Source: Azospirillum formosense (GTDB lineage Bacteria > Pseudomonadota > Alphaproteobacteria > Azospirillales > Azospirillaceae). Taken from it: DNA of 64,000 nt. Made by a program: the position numbers and the translations under genes. The stretch is from the NCBI RefSeq assembly GCF_040500525.1, contig NZ_CP159406.1, positions 124,001-188,000 of the forward strand. Reading direction: 5' to 3'. The first letter of the stretch is position 1. Every line of letters starts with the position of its first letter. Of the stretch, positions 6,826 to 15,799 are shown piece after piece. The notes under the pieces are model-generated. The model was not told where the DNA came from, did no database searches, and worked only from the letters and a program-made list of their open reading frames with translations.

Positions 6826-9336
6826 ATGGTTGTTTCTGAGAATATGAAAACGTCCGACACGCGCATCAAGGTCGGCTTCGACCTGCGGTACATCACCCGT
6901 GGGGCATCGGGTGGGATCACGCCGCTGATCGCCGAAACCGTCAAGGCGCTGCATGACATCGCACCCGATTTCGTTTTTCATATTTTCGGAACGATGTTCA
7001 ACCGCGATGTCATCGACATCGTCGGGGACAACGTGGTCCACCATACTCTGCCTTTGTATGGATATTATCCATCGCTTCAGAAAATCATGGATGATGAAGC
7101 GATCGATGTTCTGTTCCGTTCCTTTCCCAACGATGACGACCTGACGTTTCCGCTGTCCCGGCAGATCGTTCTCATCCCGGATCTCCAGCACGAGTTCTAT
7201 CCGGAGTTCTTCACCCCCGTCGAGCTGGACAACCGGAAAAGGAATTTCCTGCGTCTGGCGAGCGGCTGCGGCCTGGTCGCGACGATTTCCCAGCACGCCG
7301 AGATGACGATCCGCGAGCGGCTGGTCTGCAACGGCGCCTTCGTCATGTCGCCCTCGTCGCAGATCCTCGATGCGCAGGGCGAAAGCGTCAGCGCCGAGTT
7401 CGCCGCCATGGTCGAGCGGATGAAGCCCTACTTCTACTTCCCGGCCAACATCTGGAAACACAAGAACCACCCCACCCTGCTCGCCGCCTTCGACCTCTTC
7501 CGCAAGGCGTCGCCCGGCCACGCGGACCATAAGCTCCTGCTGACGGGACACCAGCGGGGGTGGGACGAGCTGGCCCGGAACCAGCCGACGGCGGGGGTGC
7601 ACCACATCGGCTTCGTGTCGCGGCCCGAGCTGGTTCATCTCTACCGGAACGCCGAAGCGCTCACCTTCGTCTCGCTGTTCGAGGGCTTCGGCATGCCGGT
7701 CCTGGAAGCCTTCGGGGTCGGATGCCCGGTCGTCTGCAGCAACACCACCAGCCTGCCGGAGGTCGCCGACGGCGCGGCTCTGCTGTGCGATCCCAACGAC
7801 GCCCGCGACGTCGCGGACAAGATGGCCCGGATCGTCTCGGACGCCGGTCTGCGCGCCGCCCTGCTGGAGGGGGGGAAGCGCCGCTTCACGGATTATTCGT
7901 GGCGGGTGGCGGCCGAGCATCTCAGGCAGGCGATCCGGGACGTCGCCGACGGTACGGCGGCGAAGGCCCGCCTGACCCTTCCGGCGACGGGTGTGGCGCC
8001 GTCGGGATTGGCATCGTCCTTGGCGCCGGCCCCCACGGATGCCCTGATGGCCGCTTCCATGGCTGCACCGGAACCATTGCCGGCCGCGGCGTCCGCCGTG
8101 CACGGGCCGCTGGTGTCGATCGTCACCCCGTCCTTCAATCAGGGTGTGTTCCTGAAGCGGACCATCGAGAGCGTCCTCGGCCAGACCTATCCCAACATCG
8201 AATACATCGTGATGGACGGCGGCTCGACCGACGAGTCTCTGGACATCCTGCGATCCTACGGCGACCGCGTGCGTTGGATATCGGAGCGGGACAAGGGGCA
8301 GACGGACGCGATCAACAAGGGGCTGGCCCTCTGCTCGGGCCGCATCCTCGCCTATCTGAACTCCGACGACACGCTGGAACTGGACGCCATCGAGCGCGTC
8401 GTCCAGGCCTTCGGCGAGGACCCCGGAGTCGGCCTGATCTACGGCGACGCCAATTACATCGACGTGAACGACGCCGTGACCGGCCGCTACGCGACCAGCC
8501 CCTACTCCTTCGACCGGCTGGTCGAGGATTGCTGCGTCTGCCAGCCGGCGGCCTTCTGGCGGGCCGAGGTGACGGAGACGGTCGGGCCGTTCGACGAGAA
8601 GCTGAACTACGTCATGGATTACGAGTACTGGCTCCGCATCGCCAAGGCGGGCTTCGGCATCCGGCACCTTCCGGTCGTTCTGGCGAACTCCCGGCTGTAT
8701 CCCGAAACCAAGACGATGTCGGCCCGCGGGAAGATCTACGAGGAGGTCTTCCAGGTTTCCAAGCTGCACGCCGGCCGGGTGAGCCGCAGCTATGTCCAGG
8801 GCTATTGGGATCACCGGCTGCATGAGAGGCGGGATTTCAAGGCGCGCCTGCTCGGCCGTCTGCCGCTCGTGGAGAAGGCCCTGGTCGAATTCGACGCGCA
8901 CCGGCTGTCCGGAGACGGGCGCGGCGTGCCGTCGGCCCTGCGGCATGTGGCGGGCAAGACCTTCCGTTCCGTGGACGCGCGGGTCCGGCGCCGGATGAAG
9001 CGGTCCAGCGTTCTGGCGCCCCTGGTGTCGGGGGTGTCCGGGGTTTTCGCGGACAATTGGCTGAGCGCCGCCGTCGAGATGTCGCCCTCCGCCGCGCGCA
9101 ACCGCAAGCTCGTTCTGCAGGGCTATCCCGTCACGGACATGCGGTTGACCATCGAAGCCGCCGGGCAGGTTCTGGAGACGCGGGATCTGGTGGCGGGCCG
9201 GGTCGACCGGATCGAGTTCCAGGGAACGGCCGGAACCATCCGGCTGGGCTTCAGCAACTCCGTCGTTGACGGGGCCGGGCGTCCATTGTCCTTTCACGTC
9301 CAGTACACGAACTGCTTCTCGGAAGACGAGATATGA
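6826..9336 (+). CDS. Bifunctional glycosyltransferase, GT4 plus GT2
   Basis: This 836-residue protein has two catalytic halves. Residues 1-390 form a GT-B fold of the GT4 type, with NIWKHKNHPTLLAAF (about 208-222) and EGFGMPVLEAFG (about 285-296). Residues 425-640 form a GT-A fold of family 2, with VSIVTPSFNQG, MDGGSTDES and the nucleotide-sugar/metal motif NSDDT (about 512). The last 190 residues carry no known enzyme and end in a short beta-rich segment. ATG 6826 is preferred because GAAGAGG lies 6 bases upstream; TTG 6811 and ATG 6844 are alternatives. It probably adds two different sugars to the growing glycan at the membrane. Confidence 0.85.
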   Translation: MVVSENMKTSDTRIKVGFDLRYITRGASGGITPLIAETVKALHDIAPDFVFHIFGTMFNRDVIDIVGDNVVHHTLPLYGYYPSLQKIMDDEAIDVLFRSFPNDDDLTFPLSRQIVLIPDLQHEFYPEFFTPVELDNRKRNFLRLASGCGLVATISQHAEMTIRERLVCNGAFVMSPSSQILDAQGESVSAEFAAMVERMKPYFYFPANIWKHKNHPTLLAAFDLFRKASPGHADHKLLLTGHQRGWDELARNQPTAGVHHIGFVSRPELVHLYRNAEALTFVSLFEGFGMPVLEAFGVGCPVVCSNTTSLPEVADGAALLCDPNDARDVADKMARIVSDAGLRAALLEGGKRRFTDYSWRVAAEHLRQAIRDVADGTAAKARLTLPATGVAPSGLASSLAPAPTDALMAASMAAPEPLPAAASAVHGPLVSIVTPSFNQGVFLKRTIESVLGQTYPNIEYIVMDGGSTDESLDILRSYGDRVRWISERDKGQTDAINKGLALCSGRILAYLNSDDTLELDAIERVVQAFGEDPGVGLIYGDANYIDVNDAVTGRYATSPYSFDRLVEDCCVCQPAAFWRAEVTETVGPFDEKLNYVMDYEYWLRIAKAGFGIRHLPVVLANSRLYPETKTMSARGKIYEEVFQVSKLHAGRVSRSYVQGYWDHRLHERRDFKARLLGRLPLVEKALVEFDAHRLSGDGRGVPSALRHVAGKTFRSVDARVRRRMKRSSVLAPLVSGVSGVFADNWLSAAVEMSPSAARNRKLVLQGYPVTDMRLTIEAAGQVLETRDLVAGRVDRIEFQGTAGTIRLGFSNSVVDGAGRPLSFHVQYTNCFSEDEI

Positions 9337-9373
9337 CGATGGTCAGAACCACGTGCAAACCGGACGTCCGGTC

Positions 9374-10411
9374 GTGAAGCGCGCGCTCATCACCGGTGCC
9401 TCCGGGCAGGACGGCTACTTCCTCTCCCGGCTTCTTCTGGAGAAGGGGTACGAGGTTCATCTGCAGTCGCGAAGCCTCCCGGCGTCCGACGCCGGCGGGG
9501 AGCGCGCGGTCTGGCACGCCGTCGATCTCACGGACCGCGCGGCGGTGGAGGCGCTGTGCCTCTCCATCATGCCCGACGAGATCTACAATCTGGCGGCCAT
9601 CTCCCGGCCGCAGACGAGTTGGGACGCGCCTCTCGAGACGGGCCTGATCAACGCGACCCTGCCCCATTGCATCCTGGAGCTGATCCGCCTGAAGATGAAG
9701 GGGTGCAAGTTCTACCAAGCCTCCTCGTCGGAGATGTTCGGCAACGCGATCGCCTCCCCCCAGGACGAGCTCACGCCCTTCAACCCGGAAACGCCCTACG
9801 CCATCTCCAAGGTCTACGCCCACCAGATCGTGCACGCCTACCGCCTGCGCTACGACATGTTCGCCTGCGCCGGCATCCTGTTCAATCACGACAGCCCGCG
9901 GCGGCCCTTGTCCTTCGTGACCCAGAAGATCGCCCACGCGGCGGCGCTGATCTCGCTGGGCGTGCATGAATCCACGGATCGCGACGAGCGGGGGCAACCG
10001 ATCCTGATCAACGGCCGCGTGTCCCTGGGCAATCTCGACATCTCGCGCGACTTCGGCTACGCGGGCGACTATGTCCAGGCCATGTGGCGGATCATGCAGC
10101 ACAGCCATCCCGACGATTACGTGATCGGCACGGGCGTGACCCATTCCATCCGCGACATCTGCGAGATCGCCTTCTTCCACATCGGGAAGAACTGGCAGGA
10201 CCATGTGACGGTGGACCAGAGCCTGGTGCGGCGGCTGGACACGCGCCGGACCATCGCCAACCCCGGCAAGGCGCGGCTGGTCCTGGGCTGGAGCCCGACG
10301 GTGCCGTTCGAGGAGATGATCCGCATGATGGTCGATGCGCGCATCGGGCTTCTGAAGGCCGGAACGGCCGGTGAACAGAGGGACCGCGAGCAGGACGCCG
10401 TCCATGGTTGA
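9374..10411 (+). CDS. GDP-mannose 4,6-dehydratase-like SDR enzyme
   Basis: This 345-residue extended short-chain dehydrogenase has the NAD(P)-binding GASGQDGYF (8-16), EIYNLAAISRPQTSW, the serine site SSSEMFGN, YAISK (the Tyr-x-x-x-Lys catalytic pair), and NHDSPRRPLSFVTQKI, which matches the GDP-mannose dehydratase signature except for Pro where Gly is usual. It should make a 4-keto-6-deoxy sugar nucleotide, the precursor of rhamnose-, fucose- or perosamine-type residues; the exact nucleotide sugar is not proven. GTG 9374 gives a start right at the Rossmann strand; GTG 9353 is an in-frame alternative. It follows the GT4-GT2 gene closely and overlaps the next GT2. Confidence 0.8.
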   Translation: MKRALITGASGQDGYFLSRLLLEKGYEVHLQSRSLPASDAGGERAVWHAVDLTDRAAVEALCLSIMPDEIYNLAAISRPQTSWDAPLETGLINATLPHCILELIRLKMKGCKFYQASSSEMFGNAIASPQDELTPFNPETPYAISKVYAHQIVHAYRLRYDMFACAGILFNHDSPRRPLSFVTQKIAHAAALISLGVHESTDRDERGQPILINGRVSLGNLDISRDFGYAGDYVQAMWRIMQHSHPDDYVIGTGVTHSIRDICEIAFFHIGKNWQDHVTVDQSLVRRLDTRRTIANPGKARLVLGWSPTVPFEEMIRMMVDARIGLLKAGTAGEQRDREQDAVHG

Positions 10412-11432
10412 ACCGCCCATGGCTGAAAAGGACACCGCCACCATGAAGCCCGTTGGAACGACGGATCCGGTCGGAATCACCGTCGTCGTGCCCTCCTACA
10501 ACCAGGGCCGCTTCATCGACGAAACGCTCCGCAGCCTCCTGGACCAGGACTATCCCAACCTGGAGATCCTCGTCATGGACGGCGGGTCGACGGACGACAC
10601 GGTGGAGCGGCTGCGCGCCTACGGCGACCGGATCCAGTGGGTGAGCGAGAAGGACGACGGCCAGACCGACGCCATCGCCAAAGGCTTCGCCCGCGCGACC
10701 AAGCCCTGGATCACCTGGCTGAACTCCGACGACGTGCAGTGTGACCGCGCCCTGTGGCGCGTGGCGGAAACGGTGGCGGCCGACCCGGCGGTCGAGGTCG
10801 TGGTCGGCGGCGCCCACTACATGGACGCGGATGGCAGCAACCCGCGCCCCTACCCGACCATCGATGTCGGTCCCGGAGCCGACGTGCGCCGGGAGGTGTT
10901 CGAGAAGGGCTACATGGCCCAGCCTTCGATCTTCTTCCGCCGTGATCTGTACGAGCGGGTCGGCGGGCTGGACCGGGCGCTGAACTTCTGCATGGACTAC
11001 GATCTGTGGGCGCGCTTCGCCGCGTCGGGCGCGCGGTTCGGCAAGGTGGACGCCGACATCTCAGGCAACCGCTGGTACGAAACCACCAAGACCGCCGGCC
11101 AGACCCTCGACCTCTATGCCGAGATCCTGGCGACGCAGCACCGCATCTTCGGAGCGGTGTCCCCCTATTTCGTCCAGGCGGTCAGCGACCATCTTTACGG
11201 CCGCTTCCACTCGAAGTTCTACGGCGACCGCGGCCACCTGTTCTTCCGCTGGCTCTATTTCAAGGCTCTGTGGACGGTGATCAACGCACGGGCGCCCTGG
11301 TACTGCGTGAAAGGCCTGTTCTGCCAGACCATCGCGAAATCGGGTCCGATCGCCGGCGACCGGATGACCTTCAAGGATTGGCGCGACGGCTTCAAGGCCT
11401 TCCTCAGGCACGGGCGCGAGGTCCGTCCATGA
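10404..11432 (+). CDS. Family 2 glycosyltransferase
   Basis: This 342-residue GT-A enzyme has VVVPSYNQGRFIDETLRSLL (about 28-47), LVMDGGSTDDTVE, the conserved DDGQTDAIAKGF and the DXD-like NSDDV (about 107-111). It resembles the C-terminal half of the protein at 6826 (same MDGGSTD and QTDAI stretches), so both likely came from one ancestor. ATG 10404 overlaps the dehydratase stop by 8 bases; ATG 10419 and 10443 are also in frame. It is probably a cytoplasmic-face enzyme of the same glycan pathway. Donor and acceptor unknown. Confidence 0.85.
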   Translation: MVEPPMAEKDTATMKPVGTTDPVGITVVVPSYNQGRFIDETLRSLLDQDYPNLEILVMDGGSTDDTVERLRAYGDRIQWVSEKDDGQTDAIAKGFARATKPWITWLNSDDVQCDRALWRVAETVAADPAVEVVVGGAHYMDADGSNPRPYPTIDVGPGADVRREVFEKGYMAQPSIFFRRDLYERVGGLDRALNFCMDYDLWARFAASGARFGKVDADISGNRWYETTKTAGQTLDLYAEILATQHRIFGAVSPYFVQAVSDHLYGRFHSKFYGDRGHLFFRWLYFKALWTVINARAPWYCVKGLFCQTIAKSGPIAGDRMTFKDWRDGFKAFLRHGREVRP

Positions 11433-12355
11433 GCCATCCTGTCGCCTCCCCGACGGTGCGGACCGCGCCGGCGGGGATCGCGCCAATGGGAATAGCGATC
11501 GTCACGCCGTCTCTGAACCGCCGCGACTTCCTGCGCCAGACGATGGATTGGACCCTGGCCGCCGATCCGGGCGGGCTGGAGTATGTGGTGGTGGACGGCG
11601 GATCGTCGGACGGCAGCCTGGAAATCATCCGGGAGCGCGCTCCGCAGCTTGCCGGCTATGTCAGCGAACCCGACGGCGGCCTGTACGACGCCATCAACAA
11701 GGGCTTCGCCCGGACCCGCGGCGAGATCATGGGATGGATCAACGCCGGCGACTTCCTGTTTCCGGATTCCCTCGCCGTGGTCCGCGAGATCTTCGAAACC
11801 CACCCGCAGATCGAATGGGTCACCAGCCGGGTCCTCAGCTTCCTCGACGAGAAGGGGCGGCTTGTCGAACAGGGCGTGCACCAGGGCATCGCCCGCGACA
11901 GCTTCCTGGCGGGGGAGCATCTGGAAGGCTTTTCAAAGGGGCGCTCCGCCAGTTTCATCCAGCAGGAATCCACCTTCTGGCGACGGTCCCTGTGGGAACG
12001 GGCCGGCGGCCGTCTCGACACCTCCCTGTCGCTCGCCGCCGATTTCGAACTGTGGCACCGTTTCTTCCAGCACGCGCTCCTGTGGTCCGTGTCGGCGCCC
12101 CTGGGCGCTTTCCGGCGCCATGCCGATCAGTTGAGCGCGGTGCAGCGCGGCGAGTATCTGGCCCAGGCCGAAAGCGTTCTGCGGCGCCACGGCGCCTGTC
12201 CGCGCGGTGCCGTGGCGCAAACCCTGTCCGTGGGGCTGCGCCGCAGCCTGCCGCGCCCGCTGCGCTCCAGCGCCACCCGGCTCGGCCTGTTCCAACCCGC
12301 CCCGCTCTGCAGCTTCGATGCGGGGTCGCAAAGCTGGCGATTGGAGTGGCTCTGA
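11429..12355 (+). CDS. Family 2 glycosyltransferase
   Basis: This 308-residue GT-A enzyme has GIAIVTPSLNRRDFLRQTMD (about 22-41), VVDGGSSDGSLE, EPDGGLYDAINKGF and, in place of a DXD, WINAGDF (about 105), where only the final Asp is kept, as in part of this subfamily. The ATG overlaps the upstream stop (ATGA), so it is the last coupled gene of the plus-strand operon that starts at 2554. The following gene runs toward it from the other strand with 9 bases between stops. It probably adds one residue of the exported polysaccharide. Confidence 0.85.
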   Translation: MSHPVASPTVRTAPAGIAPMGIAIVTPSLNRRDFLRQTMDWTLAADPGGLEYVVVDGGSSDGSLEIIRERAPQLAGYVSEPDGGLYDAINKGFARTRGEIMGWINAGDFLFPDSLAVVREIFETHPQIEWVTSRVLSFLDEKGRLVEQGVHQGIARDSFLAGEHLEGFSKGRSASFIQQESTFWRRSLWERAGGRLDTSLSLAADFELWHRFFQHALLWSVSAPLGAFRRHADQLSAVQRGEYLAQAESVLRRHGACPRGAVAQTLSVGLRRSLPRPLRSSATRLGLFQPAPLCSFDAGSQSWRLEWL

Positions 12356-12364
12356 CCCCGCGCG

Positions 12365-14107
12365 CTAGGGTTGGGCGAAGCCGGCGGCGCAGGGCTGCGG
12401 CGGCCGGGCCGGACGATCCTTGGAAAGGATCTGCAGGCGGCTGAGCCCGACCGCAAGGTCGCGCGGGTCGCCGACGCCGTTCCCCAGGCTGGAGGGCGCG
12501 CAGGCTCCCGGCGCCTCGATCCACAAGACCCGTGCCCCGTCCGGGTTGGTGAAGTCGATCTCGAAATGGGACGGGAGGTCCGTCAGGTCGAGCCGATGCG
12601 TTTCCTGGCCGATGCGCAGGAACACGCCCGCGCGGGTTCCCGGCTCGAAGAAGGTGCAGTCCAGGACGATCCGCCCCGCCGCCGGAAGGGGCTGGTCGAA
12701 GACGATGGCCGCGCGCGGGCCGGAGATCCAGGTGCCCCAGCCTTCGGTACCGCTGAATCCCGGCGTCCAGAGCCCGTCCCTCGCGCCGCCTTCGCTGTCG
12801 AAGCGCAGGTCCAGCGGATCGGCGGCACACGGCCGGGAGTCGGTGGATATGGGGGAGCGGGGATGGAGGGCGGCGATCCGCTCCGTCAGGTCGATCCCGT
12901 AGCGGTCCCGGAACAGGGTGATGAACTGCAGCAGGAATTCATCGAGGTTGATCGACCACCCGTCGTGCAGGCTGCCTTTGCTTGGAACGCTGGAGGCGTG
13001 CATGTGGTAGTCGAGATCGAAGGCCGACCCGAACAGGAAGTAATGCGGGGCTTCCAGGAAGCCGAACGGAAGCAGTTCAAGAACGGTGGTTCCCGGACGG
13101 CAGAAGCCCAGGTTCGTCAGGCCGGCTCCATGGACCCCCACCACCATCTCCGCGTGGTGGAAGGCGGCGATCTGCTGGTCGTAGGTGAGGCCGCTTCCCT
13201 CCAGGATCGTGAAGCCGCACCCGCGCAGGATAGCCACCAGACGCTCTTCGTCGAACAGGCGGCGCAGGCCGGCGTCGAGGCGGCTGACATAGAGCAGGCG
13301 CCCCCGGTCAGGGACCGGCGGCGGGAGCGGCAGATCGGCGGATTGCGTCCATTCGGGCGCCGGCGGCGGCGGGACCGGGCTTCCCGCCAGCAAGGCATGA
13401 AAGGTGGCGACCGTCCAATCGTCGGCGTAGACGCCCGGGCGGTAGGTGTTGGACAGCAGCAGGACCTGTCCGAAGCGGTGCGGCCGGTTGCCCAACTCGC
13501 AGATCCGCGCCGGATCGATGCCCAGCCTTTCCAGCGAGCGGCGCTGCCAGGACTTGAGCGTGGGGACCGCGATGTGGATGCGGTCGAGCGCGCCCAGCCT
13601 CTTCAGCAGGACGATGTTGGGCAGCGCGTCCTTGTGCCAGTGATAGTAGTTGTCGCAGCCGTGATGGGCGATGTGCAGGGCGGTGACGTCCAGCCGTTCG
13701 ACCGGCTCGCCGAGTGCCCTGATCCTGTCCGACGCCACCAGGCCGGCGAAGGGCTCGGAGCGGCGGAAGGGCCAGAGGCTTTCCAGAAGAAGGTCGCCGC
13801 GCCCGGTCACCACGCACCCCTCGTCGCCGACGATGGTGGCGTCGGCGACGGCGACGACGTCGACCGGAACCGTCCGGCTTTCGTGTGTGCGCTCGAAGGG
13901 AAAGCGGTTCGTGCCGCCGCGGATGTCCAGGGTGTGGGCCGAATGGTCGCGGCATGCGCGCACCGCCTGCCCGCCCTGCCCCGCTTCGCCGGACAGGCGC
14001 AGGACGGCGTCCGTCGGGGGACCGGAAAGCAGGGCCAGAAGGTCGGCGGCGGTGGCGTCGCGGGCCGGGTTGCGATCATAAGCGGAATAGGACTGCAGGG
14101 AAAACAT
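12365..14107 (-). CDS. GT61-type glycosyltransferase with C-terminal beta domain
   Basis: This 580-residue protein has a central domain of the DUF563/GT61 kind: IAHHGCDNYYHWHKDALPNIV (about 145-165), a middle part with LLYVSRLDAGLRRLFDEE, and VGVHGAGLTNLGFCRPGTTV (about 325-344), the typical HGAGL signature. From about 440 a separate beta-rich module (GTEGWGTWISGPRAAIVF ... FEIDFTNPDGARVLWIEAP) resembles accessory domains seen on other polysaccharide glycosyltransferases. ATG 14107 is chosen; GTG 14140 would extend through a 16-bp tandem duplication and looks less likely. It faces the operon at 2554-12355 tail to tail. Confidence 0.75.
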   Translation of the reverse strand: MFSLQSYSAYDRNPARDATAADLLALLSGPPTDAVLRLSGEAGQGGQAVRACRDHSAHTLDIRGGTNRFPFERTHESRTVPVDVVAVADATIVGDEGCVVTGRGDLLLESLWPFRRSEPFAGLVASDRIRALGEPVERLDVTALHIAHHGCDNYYHWHKDALPNIVLLKRLGALDRIHIAVPTLKSWQRRSLERLGIDPARICELGNRPHRFGQVLLLSNTYRPGVYADDWTVATFHALLAGSPVPPPPAPEWTQSADLPLPPPVPDRGRLLYVSRLDAGLRRLFDEERLVAILRGCGFTILEGSGLTYDQQIAAFHHAEMVVGVHGAGLTNLGFCRPGTTVLELLPFGFLEAPHYFLFGSAFDLDYHMHASSVPSKGSLHDGWSINLDEFLLQFITLFRDRYGIDLTERIAALHPRSPISTDSRPCAADPLDLRFDSEGGARDGLWTPGFSGTEGWGTWISGPRAAIVFDQPLPAAGRIVLDCTFFEPGTRAGVFLRIGQETHRLDLTDLPSHFEIDFTNPDGARVLWIEAPGACAPSSLGNGVGDPRDLAVGLSRLQILSKDRPARPPQPCAAGFAQP

Positions 14108-14121
14108 TCGGTCGATCCGTT

Positions 14122-14153
14122 CACGTCGTCTGTCGGCCACGTCGTCTGTCGGC
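14122..14153. repeat. Tandem 16-bp duplication
   Basis: CACGTCGTCTGTCGGC occurs at 14122-14137 and again at 14138-14153, just upstream of the chosen start of the GT61-type gene. A recent slippage duplication is the simplest reading. Confidence 0.85.
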
Positions 14154-14203
14154 GATACCCGCCGTCCGCCGAAACCCGTCCCGGCGGCTTGGCTGCGCGC
14201 GGC

Positions 14204-15112
14204 TCAGAAGGCTGCGGCACCCGTCAGGAACGCCTCCCAGTCGCGCCGGGTCCGGAAGCGCTGGGCGGTGTTCCGGGCGGCTTCATACTCGCCCTGGTAC
14301 TTCACGAAGCCGCCCAGGGACGGGTCGAACTGCCCCATCGACCAGGTGCTGGTGTCGCTGTTGCCGCGGATGAGGAACATGCCGTAGGGAAAGCGGCGCA
14401 GGCGGTGGGCGACGCCCAGGCGCTCCAGCTCCATGCGCAGGCAGCGTTCGGGGTTCCAGTTCCAGTCGCACTCGTGAAGACGGCAGTTGTGTTCCAGGAT
14501 GGCGCGCATGCGATCGTGCAGCCCCTGCGGATCGCGCAGGATCACCTCCAGGAAGTTCAGCGCCGCCTCCATGTCCTCCGGGCCGATCACCGCGTGCCGG
14601 TCCACCACGCCGCCCCAGTCCTCGCCGTCGGGAGTCCAGAAGAAGCGCGGGTCCAGACTCTCCACCGGGGGATGGGGGCAGAGGTAATAGTAATCGGAGC
14701 GGGTGATGACGAAGCGGTCGTAGCGCTCCAGAAGCCCTTCGTCGCGCAGGCGCTGGAACAGCATCCAGCGATAGAAATAGCCGATGGCCGACGATCCGGG
14801 GAACACGTTCGAGGCCTTGATCCCGCCCAGCCAGATGCCCGGGACCGGAAGAAGAATCCGCCAGTCCGCGGTCGTTCCGATCCGCTGCGCGACGTCGTCG
14901 AACAGATCGGCGTAATCGTCGGGTTCGGCCTGCGTCCAGCGGTAGCGGGCGTTGGCGTAAAAGGGATTGGTTTCGTCGTAGCCGGGGCGGATGCCGATGC
15001 ACACCGCCAGGTCGGCGTCGAGTTCGTGCAGCACATGGCGTTCGAACGTGGGCCAGGTCAGCTCATGGCCGCGCGTCTGGTTGATGATGCAGACCAATGT
15101 CTTGCCAGGCAT
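14204..15112 (-). CDS. Uncharacterised protein, probable polysaccharide-related
   Basis: This 302-residue soluble protein was not assigned to a named family. Visible features are an N-terminal strand KTLVCIINQTRGHELTWPTF, a Trp/Tyr-rich middle (WILLPVPGIWLGG-like), and FVITRSDYYYLCPHPPVESL (about 135-154), a pattern seen in eukaryotic and bacterial proteins tied to glycan synthesis. A C-terminal FPYGMFLIRGNSD also occurs. It sits 96 bp upstream of the GT61-type gene on the same strand, so a role in the same glycan pathway is likely by position. The start is the ATG giving MPGKTLVC. A GT-A-like fold is possible but not shown. Confidence 0.6.
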   Translation of the reverse strand: MPGKTLVCIINQTRGHELTWPTFERHVLHELDADLAVCIGIRPGYDETNPFYANARYRWTQAEPDDYADLFDDVAQRIGTTADWRILLPVPGIWLGGIKASNVFPGSSAIGYFYRWMLFQRLRDEGLLERYDRFVITRSDYYYLCPHPPVESLDPRFFWTPDGEDWGGVVDRHAVIGPEDMEAALNFLEVILRDPQGLHDRMRAILEHNCRLHECDWNWNPERCLRMELERLGVAHRLRRFPYGMFLIRGNSDTSTWSMGQFDPSLGGFVKYQGEYEAARNTAQRFRTRRDWEAFLTGAAAF

Positions 15113-15248
15113 TCGACCGTCTTGCTCCCCGAACCGTCCGGCCGCGGGCCTTCAGGGGAGCCGCAAGGCGTCCGCTTCGATGTCCCTGCTCGGATAGGGA
15201 GATTCGATACGCAGAGCAGTGTTCCCTTGTCAACTCTCCGACCGGAAA

Positions 15249-15524
15249 TCAGATGCTCTTGGCGGCCAGCTTCTTCACGGGCTTCTGGGTTTCCACCTTC
15301 TGGGCTTCGGCCCTTTGCGGTTCCGGCTTTCCGGTGCCGGCTCTGGACGGAAAGGCCAGCGGCAGGAGGATGGCGGCGAAGGCCGCCGCAGCCACCGTCA
15401 TCTTCACCACTTCCCAAAGGAAGCCGCCGCGGGACACGCGCGGGGTGGAGACCGCCGAGGCGCCATGCGCCGACGGGCCGAGATCCTGATTGGCGGTTAT
15501 CGTTTCGGTCGCGGTGAGGGACAT
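15249..15524 (-). CDS. Small single-span membrane protein
   Basis: This is a 91-residue protein: a polar N-terminus (MSLTATETITANQDLG), a hydrophobic helix near residues 40-58 (VVKMTVAAAAFAAILLPLAF) and a Lys/Gln/Glu-rich tail (VETQKPVKKLAAKSI). This suggests one membrane span with one charged face. ATG 15524 is preferred over an upstream in-frame ATG at 15575 because CAAGG precedes it. No family recognised. It lies between polysaccharide genes on the same strand and could be an accessory to their machinery, but this is only position. Confidence 0.5.
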   Translation of the reverse strand: MSLTATETITANQDLGPSAHGASAVSTPRVSRGGFLWEVVKMTVAAAAFAAILLPLAFPSRAGTGKPEPQRAEAQKVETQKPVKKLAAKSI

Positions 15525-15721
15525 GGGCTGAGCCTTGGGTTCGCAATATCCGGAGTGGCCGTGTGGGAAAGGCAAGGTCCATGCCAGGGCGCCGGGGTCG
15601 CGATGCGCTCAGGACTTGAGGGAAAATTGGGCAAAATTCGAAGGAAATTGGAATGGAAGCCGGGAAGATTTGTCCCGGTTCCCGGCGGATTTTGCAGCCC
15701 TCCCGGCAAAAAATGCCTGTC

Positions 15722-15760
15722 TTGGGTCGAGCTTCTTGGGTCGAGCTTCTTGGGTCGAGC
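15722..15760. repeat. Three tandem copies of a 14-bp unit
   Basis: The unit TTGGGTCGAGCTTC occurs three times in a row, the last incomplete, in the short gap between the small membrane protein gene and the 3' end of the beta-helix protein gene. No function is visible. Confidence 0.8.
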
Positions 15761-15799
15761 CCCCTCCCGGATTGGCGTCCGCGGGTCCGGACGCTGCGG

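Noticed and set aside
12371..15517. 1048-codon plus-strand frame across the GT61-type gene and its neighbour.
   Set aside because: It spans two genes on the other strand and their gap, has no motif, and is kept open by high GC in codon position 3.
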